Below are positions 35,684-43,242 of a stretch of DNA of 64,000 nt, piece after piece. The stretch lies in assembly GCF_900155425.1 (NCBI RefSeq), contig NZ_LT700191.1, positions 173,918 to 237,917 on the forward strand, given 5' to 3'. The notes beneath the pieces were generated by a model. The model was not told where the DNA came from. It worked only from the letters and a program-made list of their open reading frames with translations, and made no database searches. How positions within the stretch are numbered: the first letter of the stretch is position 1; each line of letters starts with the position of its first letter. This DNA comes from Parabacteroides massiliensis. Its GTDB lineage: Bacteria > Bacteroidota > Bacteroidia > Bacteroidales > Tannerellaceae. A program made the position numbers and the translations under genes.

Positions 35684-37588
35684 ATGAAACTAAAATATTT
35701 ATTCCATAGCTTCCTCTTATTATTGTTAGGATTATCTTCTTGTAACTATCTGGATATTGTTCCGGACGAAATTGTAAAAGAAGAAGATACATATGAAACT
35801 CCAGAGTTAGTACGAGACTACCTTTACTCTTGTTATGCTTATTTACCTGCCAATAGAGATATTAGCAGCCATGGTTATTGGATGACGTGTGGTGCAGAGA
35901 TTTCTTTCTATCGGAAAGAAAAATTCTCGACTTTCAATGAAGGGACCTACGGACCTTCCAGTCTACACATGACCGTAGACACCTGGTCTCCCATTTGGGA
36001 AGGTATCCGACGGTGTTATATGTTCTTAGATATTTTGGACAAGGCAAAAGGATTAGTGCCTTCAGACTTACAACATTATCGAGGTGAAGCTAATTTTCTG
36101 ATTGCCTACTATCATTTTCTATCTTTACGCCTATACGGACCGACATGTATTATAGATAAATTATACGATCCAAAACTGGATACATCCGAGCTTCCGGAAC
36201 GTAGCAGTTTTGACGATGTCGTAGATTTTATAAATCGTAAGCTGGATGAGGCTTTCCCTGATCTGGCTACCACTTATTCAGGTGTTGATTTCGGTCGAGC
36301 CACACAGGCTGCGGTGTATGCATTAAAATCCCGTATGTACTTATATGCTGCTTCTCCCCTATTCAATGGAAATAGTGACATGTATGCCGATTTTAAAAGT
36401 AAAATAGATGGAAGACATTTAATTTCTCAAGAATATTCCGTAGATAAATGGAAAAAAAGTGCACAAGTCACATTGGAAGCCATTCATGAATTAGAAAAAT
36501 TAGGTTTTCGTTTATATGACGATCAAGATGCAGGAAAACCGGATGAAAAACGTCCCTGTTTATCCAATCCGGCCCAACGCCGTATCCGCTATTCAGTTTC
36601 CGATTTCTCAATACTAAATCCGGAAGTGATTTTTGCCGATACAAGAAAAGAAGGACATTATGATATCCAGAACAGATCCATTCCCAGACAATTCAAAAAG
36701 ATTGTATATACTGGATCCGGAGGTATCGCACCGACACTGCAAATGGTAGAATACTTCTATACCAAAAACGGTTTACCCATCAATAAAGATAAGACCTATG
36801 ATTATGACGGACGCTTTGATATTATTGAATTACCTATAAATTATGACGGAAATAACTACTCCGATGTCAGTAACGGTACTTCTATAAAGTTACATTTGGA
36901 TAGAGAACCACGTTTTTATGCCAACATTGGTTTCCATCATGGCTTCTTTGAGATTACCAAATATGACGGGCAATTAACTAATGCGGATCCGGCAAAACGG
37001 GTTATCATTGAAGAATTACGTAATAGTGACAAACATGGTAAACGTAATCAAGATTTATATTATTCCGTGACGGGTTATCATAATAAAAAGTTAATTCATC
37101 CCAGCTATGAAACCGGACCAGTAAAGTATCCATTACCTATTTTCCGTATGGCAGAAATTTATTTGAATTATGCTGAAGCTCTGATTGAAATAGGTGAAGA
37201 TCTGCAAACTGCAAAAACTTATATCGATAAAATTCGTATTCGTGCCGGTATTCCAACCGTTGATGAGGCTTGGAATAATTATTCCACGCAACCTGGTTAT
37301 CAAAATACACAAGAAGGTTTGCGAGAAATCGTAAGACAGGAACGTTTATTGGAGTTCTATTTGGAAGGATATAAATTCTTTGACATTCGTCGTTGGAAAA
37401 TTGCAGAAAAATGGTTGGGAGTTCCCGATTTAGGCTTGAATGTATCTGCAGATGATGACGAAGGCTTCTTTCAAATACACGAAGTTCCTTTAGCACGTAA
37501 CTTCCACAAAGGACAATATCTAATGCCGATACCGATGGATGAAACGAATAAGATGCCTCAGTTGGTACAAAACCCATATTACAATTAA
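35684..37588 (+). CDS. SusD/RagB-family surface lipoprotein
   Basis: The 634-residue protein has a lipoprotein signal (lipobox LSSC, Cys20) and the alpha-helical TPR-like SusD fold: RGEANFLIAYYHFLSLRLYGPTCII, ALKSRMYLYAASPLFNG, RMAEIYLNYAEALIEIG and the C-terminal FYLEGYKFFDIRRWK. It is the ligand-binding lid for the SusC encoded 25 bp upstream. A 14-bp inverted repeat follows its stop. Confidence 0.95.
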   Translation: MKLKYLFHSFLLLLLGLSSCNYLDIVPDEIVKEEDTYETPELVRDYLYSCYAYLPANRDISSHGYWMTCGAEISFYRKEKFSTFNEGTYGPSSLHMTVDTWSPIWEGIRRCYMFLDILDKAKGLVPSDLQHYRGEANFLIAYYHFLSLRLYGPTCIIDKLYDPKLDTSELPERSSFDDVVDFINRKLDEAFPDLATTYSGVDFGRATQAAVYALKSRMYLYAASPLFNGNSDMYADFKSKIDGRHLISQEYSVDKWKKSAQVTLEAIHELEKLGFRLYDDQDAGKPDEKRPCLSNPAQRRIRYSVSDFSILNPEVIFADTRKEGHYDIQNRSIPRQFKKIVYTGSGGIAPTLQMVEYFYTKNGLPINKDKTYDYDGRFDIIELPINYDGNNYSDVSNGTSIKLHLDREPRFYANIGFHHGFFEITKYDGQLTNADPAKRVIIEELRNSDKHGKRNQDLYYSVTGYHNKKLIHPSYETGPVKYPLPIFRMAEIYLNYAEALIEIGEDLQTAKTYIDKIRIRAGIPTVDEAWNNYSTQPGYQNTQEGLREIVRQERLLEFYLEGYKFFDIRRWKIAEKWLGVPDLGLNVSADDDEGFFQIHEVPLARNFHKGQYLMPIPMDETNKMPQLVQNPYYN

Positions 37589-37620
37589 TATGAAAACAGA
37601 TTTATGTTAATATAGTATTT

Positions 37621-37686
37621 ATCTCCTTGAGAATCAAAATTGGCACAAACAGAATCCGTATGTAGCTGATGAATTCTCAAGGAGAT
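37621..37686. repeat. 14-bp inverted repeat between susD and the EEP gene
   Basis: ATCTCCTTGAGAAT (37621-37634) is the exact reverse complement of 37673-37686, with a 38-nt spacer. An A-run follows, not a T-run, so it is not a classical terminator. It could protect the susCD message or modulate the downstream gene. Confidence 0.75.
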
Positions 37687-37754
37687 TAAGAAAAAAACAT
37701 AAACTAAAACAATAACAAATCCAACCATATACGATCAATTTAATTTAAATAAAC

Positions 37755-39776
37755 ATGAAAAAACAACTATTTTTACTATTAGGAGTTGTTTTTCATTTAT
37801 CATTATATGCACAAACAAATTTTGCAGTACATATAGACGGTAAAGATAACAACTTACGCATAGGAATGGATAGCATTTGTCGTAATTGGACATTAGAAGC
37901 ATGGATCAAACCTGATGACGATGTTTGGAAAGAGCAAGAAGTCATTATTGGTGGAGGAGAATACAGTAAATTAAATTCTTTGGATTACTTGCCATTAATA
38001 ATAAAAAAAGGATATTTATATAATTTCGGAGCAGACCTTACCGGATGTAAACTTCCGGTAAATCAGTGGAGCCATGTGGCAGCAACTTGCAATGGCACTT
38101 CTATCAAACTATATCTCAATGGCGAAGAGGTTGCGCATAAAGATACAGCCACAGTTATCTTACCTGGAGCCATCGGCATTAATGAATCTTCCAATAGTAT
38201 TTTTGGAGGACTAATCGATGAGGTCCGAATATGGACCACTGGATTAACCAAGAAAGAGCTGAAAGCCTGGATGTATCGCCCGTTAACTAACCGTCATCCC
38301 CAATTTGATAAATTAAAAGGGTATTACAATTTTGATGATTTATCCGACGATATTTCCCTTAATAGAGCAGCAGAAGGACGCATGTCTTTCCACATACGTA
38401 ATGGGCGTTTGAAACAGTATGAGAAACAACCTTTGGCTTATATTGTAGAGAATGATAATAAACTGTTTCATACTGATTTAAAAAAACAAAAACTATTCAA
38501 AACAGTCGTATTGCCGACAGAATGGGATGCGCAACAAGGGGAACATGACTTTCAATTATTGAAGTTAAAAATAGAAACACAAGGAAAGCAAAATCCAAAA
38601 TCAGTAAGAGAATTAACATTAGATTTTAGTACTTGTTCCTCATTAGCAGATATTGAACGGATACATGTTTATAATGCAGGTTCAAAACCACATTCGGAAA
38701 CTCTCATAGAATTAATAGAAGGTGGTTTGCAAGTAAAAAGTTCTAAAATTACAATTCAACTTCCAAAAAATGAATTCACTCAATTAAAACACGGAACTAA
38801 TTATATATTAATAACGGCAGACATTGCTGCAGATGCGTCTTTGGGTAATCGCATTGAAGCATATCTTAAAACAGTGAAAATTAATAACAAATATATTCTC
38901 CCGATTCATGCTAAAGACTGTTTACCTATTGCGATTACAACAAACAGCTATAGCAATCCTAAAGTCTTAAGAGTTTTACAATGGAATATTTGGCATGGAG
39001 GTAACCACCTTGGGAAAAATGGACCTGAACGTATCATCAATTTGATAAAACATTCTAACGCAGACATAATAACAATGCAGGAAGGATATGGTTCTCAAAA
39101 AAAAATAGCTGATGCCTTAGGTTTTTATTTACAGACACCTTCTCTAAAAGACAATCTGTGTTTATACAGTCGTTATCCATTAAAGAAAATAAACACGAAG
39201 AACAAATTCTTTTCCAATCCTGCGTTTGTTCAAATGCCAAATGGTAAAGAAATTTATGTAAATGGCTGTTGGCTACGATATGCTCATAGACCAGCATATG
39301 CAAGTTCTATAGCTAATTATGGGATGAAACCTTCTGGATGGGTAGCAGAAGACAGTATATTGGGGTTAGTCGATATCCAACGATTAATAGAGAATGATCT
39401 ATCTCCTTATATTAGTGAAAGCACACCCATTATTATCGGAGGTGACTTCAATTCCGGTAGCCATTTAGATTGGACACATAAAGCGGCTCCCCTTCATTTT
39501 GGATATGTAGCAGAAGAGTTACCTATTTCACGTTATATGCAAAATAATGGATTTAAAGATACTTTCCGTGAAATATATCCTAACGAAGCAGAACGGGGGG
39601 AAGGAACATTTGCTGTAATATATGGACAATCTCAAACTTCTCGAATAGACTTTATTTACAGTAAAGGTAAGAATTTAAGGACCTTGTCATCTAAGATTGT
39701 ACGTACAATGCCAGAAATCGACGATGTATGGCCTAGTGATCATGCTGCCGTATTAACTGTATTTGTTATAGAATAG
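37755..39776 (+). CDS. Secreted LamG - BNR-associated - endonuclease/exonuclease/phosphatase (EEP) protein
   Basis: The 673-residue protein has a signal peptide (about 1-20, YAQ), a LamG/concanavalin-type domain (about 25-195, LEAWIKPDD ... GGLIDEVRIWTTGL), a middle beta-domain (about 250-390) resembling the N-terminal domain of BNR-repeat sialidases (LADIERIHVYNAGS, LKHGTNYILITADIAADA), and a C-terminal EEP domain (about 400-672). The EEP active-site blocks are all visible: WNIWHGG, MQEGYG, GGDFNSGSH, SRIDFIY and SDHAAV. EEP enzymes are metal-dependent phosphodiesterases (nucleases, sphingomyelinases, phosphatases). With SusCD it suggests processing of a phosphodiester-containing polymer or lipid at the cell surface. 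The substrate is not known. Confidence 0.85.
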   Translation: MKKQLFLLLGVVFHLSLYAQTNFAVHIDGKDNNLRIGMDSICRNWTLEAWIKPDDDVWKEQEVIIGGGEYSKLNSLDYLPLIIKKGYLYNFGADLTGCKLPVNQWSHVAATCNGTSIKLYLNGEEVAHKDTATVILPGAIGINESSNSIFGGLIDEVRIWTTGLTKKELKAWMYRPLTNRHPQFDKLKGYYNFDDLSDDISLNRAAEGRMSFHIRNGRLKQYEKQPLAYIVENDNKLFHTDLKKQKLFKTVVLPTEWDAQQGEHDFQLLKLKIETQGKQNPKSVRELTLDFSTCSSLADIERIHVYNAGSKPHSETLIELIEGGLQVKSSKITIQLPKNEFTQLKHGTNYILITADIAADASLGNRIEAYLKTVKINNKYILPIHAKDCLPIAITTNSYSNPKVLRVLQWNIWHGGNHLGKNGPERIINLIKHSNADIITMQEGYGSQKKIADALGFYLQTPSLKDNLCLYSRYPLKKINTKNKFFSNPAFVQMPNGKEIYVNGCWLRYAHRPAYASSIANYGMKPSGWVAEDSILGLVDIQRLIENDLSPYISESTPIIIGGDFNSGSHLDWTHKAAPLHFGYVAEELPISRYMQNNGFKDTFREIYPNEAERGEGTFAVIYGQSQTSRIDFIYSKGKNLRTLSSKIVRTMPEIDDVWPSDHAAVLTVFVIE

Positions 39777-39808
39777 AAGCTTTTATAAGCCTCCGGTAAA
39801 CCTCGTGT

Positions 39809-39882
39809 TTTCTGCAACTTCTTTCATCAGTAACTTCATGGCTAACAAAATGTTATGACAGTACGAAAAGAAGTTGCAGAAA
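39809..39882. repeat. 16-bp inverted repeat after the EEP gene
   Basis: TTTCTGCAACTTCTTT (39809-39824) is the exact reverse complement of 39867-39882 with a 42-nt spacer. It lies between the convergent EEP and sigma genes. The geometry matches the repeat at 37621-37686 though the sequence differs. Confidence 0.75.
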
Positions 39883-39924
39883 TATAATATACTGCGGATA
39901 CGCACAATATTCTCGAAAATCCTC

Positions 39925-40467
39925 CTATTTCTGATTGAATAGAATCCGCAATTTACGGATAGATTTAGACAAAGAATTCATAGATGATTGTGGGCTGATA
40001 TTCAAAACTTCGGATATTTCTTTATGGGATAAATTTTTTATGTAAAACAAATAGAGAATTTGTTTCTGTTGTCCCGATAATGATCGAATAGCTTGTATCA
40101 GATTCTGTCGTTTTCGCAACTCATTATCATCTTTAGAATGCAATTTTCGCAAAATAAGATCATCCTCTGGAATAAAAAAATCCATTTCGTCAATGCTGAT
40201 CGTTTCTTTCCGACTACTATAATAATCATATACTGTATTACGCATTGCATGAAGCAGATAGACCTTCAAATTGGTTATCAAATTGATTTCTTCTCTTTTA
40301 TGAAGTTTAATAAAAATATCTTGTATAAAATCTTGAACTAAATCAGGATTACAAATTAACTTCATACCATAATTATACAATAAATTGTAATATTGCTTAT
40401 ATGAAACTTCTAATGTCTGTGAAATATTATTTTCCTTGTCACCTTTTGTTGAGTCTTGTTTACTCAT
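39925..40467 (-). CDS. ECF-type RNA polymerase sigma factor
   Basis: The 180-residue protein has sigma region 2 (about 25-90, YNYGMKLICNPDLVQDFIQDIFIKLHK) and region 4 (about 125-178, IRSLSGQQKQILYLFYIKNLSHKEISEVLNIS). It fits the Bacteroidetes FecI/RpoE-like ECF group that partners FecR anti-sigma factors. The helix-turn-helix ends in PQSSMNSLSKSIRKLR. It is encoded convergent to the EEP gene, opposite in strand to the FecR gene 7.9 kb away. No canonical -7/-33 was found upstream; TATCTTAG at 40505-40498 is the nearest. Confidence 0.92.
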   Translation of the reverse strand: MSKQDSTKGDKENNISQTLEVSYKQYYNLLYNYGMKLICNPDLVQDFIQDIFIKLHKREEINLITNLKVYLLHAMRNTVYDYYSSRKETISIDEMDFFIPEDDLILRKLHSKDDNELRKRQNLIQAIRSLSGQQKQILYLFYIKNLSHKEISEVLNISPQSSMNSLSKSIRKLRILFNQK

Positions 40468-40645
40468 ATATGTATAAACACCTTTTGATATATGTGGCTA
40501 AGATAGTAAAAAAATATAATATAATTCATTATGATTAAATTCATAAACAAAATATTTGATGAAAAATAAAGCCAGATATTATTTCAGCTTTTTTCAATCT
40601 CTCATTAAGAATAATTTCAAAATATAATCTTGTATCTCTTATATA

Positions 40646-40768
40646 AGATTTGCAAAAGAACCATCATACTATCATTGTTACTCTTTAGGGTTTGTCATTC
40701 AAGGCCTCAAGGCATGATAGTTCCTGGTTTTAACTATCATGCTACCATCATGCGACTATCATGTTTTT
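40646..40768 (+). repeat. Dispersed intergenic repeat, copy A, with 11-bp-phased direct repeats
   Basis: This segment aligns along about 123 bp with the reverse complement of 63077-63200, with roughly 16-17 differences (about 86% identity by eye). Inside are an 11-bp perfect hairpin (40712-40722 with 40732-40742) and three direct repeats cYATCATG at 40734, 40745 and 40756, exactly 11 bp apart. It lies about 180 bp upstream of the sigma gene start. Confidence 0.85.
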
Positions 40769-41089
40769 TGCTGGTAGTTTTATCTATATTATTGATAATA
40801 TGACACTTATGCTTATATGAATTAAACTAATCATTTACAGGCATAATGGTCTTTTGTGTCAAAAACACATATTCCACCGGATCAAAAGCTGAAACAGGGC
40901 ATAAATGTTTTCCTAACAAGGCAGATAAACAGTTCCACATCCCCGTTTCGGTTTCATGGAGACCCGGATCTTCACATCCTCCACACCCGGGTCTCCCATA
41001 TCCCGACACCCGGATCTAAAAAAGTTTTTCAAGCTGTTTCAGGGAAAAATCCTATATAGATCGCTGATTAAGCATAAAGAACCTCGCGA
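40769..41089. other. Gene-poor stretch with nested inverted repeats
   Basis: No convincing gene. GGAGACCCGG (40958-40967) pairs with 40987-40996, and CTGAAACAG (40889-40897) pairs with 41034-41042, so the G+C-rich core is enclosed by an outer dyad. ACCCGGATCT occurs twice (from about 40962 and 41006). Short open frames of about 60 residues exist on both strands (40827-41009 minus, 40856-41059 plus) without recognisable features. The composition differs from the A+T-rich locus on its left. Confidence 0.5.
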
Positions 41090-41401
41090 TTAAGGCTTAT
41101 GTTCCGGATAAGTACGTTTGGGATTCTTGGGAAACCAGCCTTTCAAGACGCGTTCTTCCTGTTCGAAAACTTCCTTTATCGTCCAGAAAGAAGAAAAAGC
41201 AAAGACACCGCAGATAGCCGAGACGAAAACGCTTTCAATCAGCAGGGAAGCGACCGTTCCTGCTATTCCCAAAACGAGAAAGATCCACCAGCATTTCGTG
41301 CCCCAATAATATTCAGCTTTCACTACAACCGGATGAAAAAAACCGATAATCAAAAAAGTTACAATGCCTATCAACAGTCCGTCAAAGTTAATCAAGTCCA
41401 T
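41090..41401 (-). CDS. DUF4491 family membrane protein
   Basis: The 103-residue protein has three or so membrane segments (about 5-25, 38-55, 60-80) and the family pattern NFDGLLIGIVTFLIIGFFHPVVVKAEYYWGTKCWW and a C-terminal GWFPKNPKR. DUF4491 is a small inner-membrane family of unknown function found in Bacteroidetes and Firmicutes. It stands alone downstream of no clear promoter. Confidence 0.85.
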   Translation of the reverse strand: MDLINFDGLLIGIVTFLIIGFFHPVVVKAEYYWGTKCWWIFLVLGIAGTVASLLIESVFVSAICGVFAFSSFWTIKEVFEQEERVLKGWFPKNPKRTYPEHKP

Positions 41402-41515
41402 ACTTACATTTATGAATTAAAACCGGCAAATCTGCCTGTAGAGACAAAGATACAAGAAATATGCATTGCCCACGATAAATTATTCCTATCCACTCATCGA
41501 TAATTCCATAAATAA

Positions 41516-41552
41516 AACAAAAAAAGAGGCATCCTTATTGCAGGACGCCTCT
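41516..41552 (-). terminator. Intrinsic terminator of the secG operon
   Basis: On the minus strand the stem AGAGGC-TCCT/AGGA-GCCTCT (one mismatch) is followed by a T-run (complement of 41516-41524). It lies about 30 bp after the secG stop. Confidence 0.85.
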
Positions 41553-41580
41553 CTATATTATCTGGTAAATCCGTTTCCGA

Positions 41581-41949
41581 TTAGTTAGCCGGAGTTTCTT
41601 CATCGGAAGAAACAGGTGCTGTTGCAGGCTGCTGGGCTGTACCAAAGTCAGGAGCAACCGTATTCGGGTCGATTGTTACAGCATTATTTATCTGTTCTTT
41701 GATTTCAGACTGATTCGTGTGCTGGGCTCTCGGAATGAAAGCAGTAATCACAATACTCAAAACAACAACAGTACCGGCAAGGGTCCAAGTTGCTTTTTCA
41801 AGAAAGTCTGTGGTTTTGCGTACCCCCATAATTTGGTTGGAAGAAGAGAATCCTGAAGCCAGACCTCCACCTTTCGAGTTCTGAATCAATACAATCAAGA
41901 TCAATAGTATAGATGCGATCAGGATTAAGATAGAAATAAATACGTACAT
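41581..41949 (-). CDS. secG: Preprotein translocase subunit SecG
   Basis: The 122-residue protein has two membrane helices (about 3-22 and 52-72) joined by the conserved loop IQNSKGGGLASGFSSSNQIMGVRKTTDFLEKATW. A Ala/Pro/Thr-rich tail follows. It is the small auxiliary subunit of SecYEG. It is the last gene of the run sigma-54 activator-lptE-TPR-secG, with 7 bp to the preceding gene and a terminator after it. Confidence 0.95.
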   Translation of the reverse strand: MYVFISILILIASILLILIVLIQNSKGGGLASGFSSSNQIMGVRKTTDFLEKATWTLAGTVVVLSIVITAFIPRAQHTNQSEIKEQINNAVTIDPNTVAPDFGTAQQPATAPVSSDEETPAN

Positions 41950-41956
41950 CTTTGTT

Positions 41957-42724
41957 TTATTTTTTAGTGTTAATAATCAACTTTTCCAAAAATCTGATTT
42001 GGTCTGCAAAGTAAACATTTTTTTCTGGATATTTCAAGTTTAAGTTTTTAATTATTTGCAATGCTTTCTCATATCGCTTCTGTTTTACATAAATATGAGC
42101 CAATGTTTCCGTAAAATAGGAATCGTCCAGCGGTTTATGCTGGCTTTCCTCCAACTCTGCCAGGTTTCCGGGAGCAGACGCTTCGGCTGTCTCCATATCC
42201 AGATTCAAGCCGCTGCCGGGAGTTCGTTGCTCTTCGTTTTTGATAAAAGAATCGATCAGGTCGTGGTGCTGCAAACGGACTTCTTTTTCCTCTTCTTTTT
42301 CTTCCGCCTGCCCGTTTTCTTTCGTCAGCGACCAATAGATGTAATCTGACGAAACGGACGGCTGGAACAAAAGAGAGGCATCTGCTTTCGGTTCTTCCTC
42401 CTCACGATTGGACAGGAAAGCATCGATCAATGAAAAAGCATCTTCACGGACCGGCTTTTCTTCTTTCACGGGCTGGAACTTCAAACCGAACCGCTCTCCT
42501 TCTATCAAGGTAAACAACTTCCTGCGGTCAGGGACATAGACCGCCATCTTCTTCAATTCTGCTCCAAAACGTATATCGTTCAAGACCGACAGGTTCTTCA
42601 GGTAAAGCATCCGGGCAATCTGGAAATACGGAAACTCATCAACTATCTGCTTTAACTGCGGAAGTGTTTCCTCAGTCAGCAGAGCCGGGTTCTCCATCAG
42701 TCGATATAGATCATCAGCTTTCAT
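41957..42724 (-). CDS. Conserved TPR-type protein of the lptE-secG operon
   Basis: The 255-residue protein has an N-terminal helical part (LPQLKQIVDEFPYFQIARMLYLKNL), an acidic low-complexity middle (about 110-190) and a C-terminal TPR unit (AHIYVKQKRYEKALQIIKNLNLKYPEKN). No signal peptide is seen. It is conserved in position in Bacteroidales between lptE and secG as far as I recall, but its function is not established. A role near the inner membrane or secretion machinery is inferred from context. Confidence 0.75.
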   Translation of the reverse strand: MKADDLYRLMENPALLTEETLPQLKQIVDEFPYFQIARMLYLKNLSVLNDIRFGAELKKMAVYVPDRRKLFTLIEGERFGLKFQPVKEEKPVREDAFSLIDAFLSNREEEEPKADASLLFQPSVSSDYIYWSLTKENGQAEEKEEEKEVRLQHHDLIDSFIKNEEQRTPGSGLNLDMETAEASAPGNLAELEESQHKPLDDSYFTETLAHIYVKQKRYEKALQIIKNLNLKYPEKNVYFADQIRFLEKLIINTKK

Positions 42725-42726
42725 TT

Positions 42727-43239
42727 CTACCAGTTGGCAACCGTTGCATTATAAATTTGATCGACAAGTTCGTCTATAATCTCTTCCGACAACTGGTCCT
42801 GTACCTGTTGCAACATCTGGGTCGCATCAAATTCGCGGTATGCCGAAAAGCTCTGCTCGAAATCCTCATCCGGATTCACCCGGTTGGAATAACGAACCCG
42901 CACCGTGATCGTCAACTTGGTCTGCGATGCATAAGCATCTTCTTTCACAGCCATAGGAGTCAGGTCGTAGCCGGTAATTTCGCCTTCCAGATCCAAGTCG
43001 CCGTTGCTACCCACCAACTGCAAGCGGGTCTGACGGATATAGATGTCCTTCAGTGCTTCCGTAAACTTTTGCGAAAGAGGCGGATAGACTAACGGAGCCT
43101 GATTCGGGAAATCTTTGATCGTTATCGTCTTGACTTTCGTATAATCGATCGAAGCGCCATTAAACTTATAGGAGATCGAACAAGCCGTCACAATCAGCCC
43201 GATCAGGCAGAAAAGCCATATCTTTTTATTCTTCAACAT
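42727..43239 (-). CDS. lptE: LptE-family LPS assembly lipoprotein
   Basis: The 170-residue lipoprotein (lipobox VTAC, Cys20) has the LptE-like pattern SYKFNGASIDYTKVKTITIKDFPNQAPLVYPPLSQKFTEALKD. It would plug the LptD outer-membrane channel for LPS. Gaps to its neighbours are 2-3 bp. LptC is encoded separately at 54488-55228. Confidence 0.88.
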   Translation of the reverse strand: MLKNKKIWLFCLIGLIVTACSISYKFNGASIDYTKVKTITIKDFPNQAPLVYPPLSQKFTEALKDIYIRQTRLQLVGSNGDLDLEGEITGYDLTPMAVKEDAYASQTKLTITVRVRYSNRVNPDEDFEQSFSAYREFDATQMLQQVQDQLSEEIIDELVDQIYNATVANW

Positions 43240-43242
43240 CTT

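Noticed and set aside
37621-39882. Invertible DNA element around the EEP gene
   Set aside because: Each inverted repeat encloses only about 40 nt and the two repeats are unrelated in sequence; no recombinase gene is in the window.
40734-40763. CRISPR-like array
   Set aside because: The three 8-bp repeats are far too short and close for a CRISPR array, and no cas gene is present.
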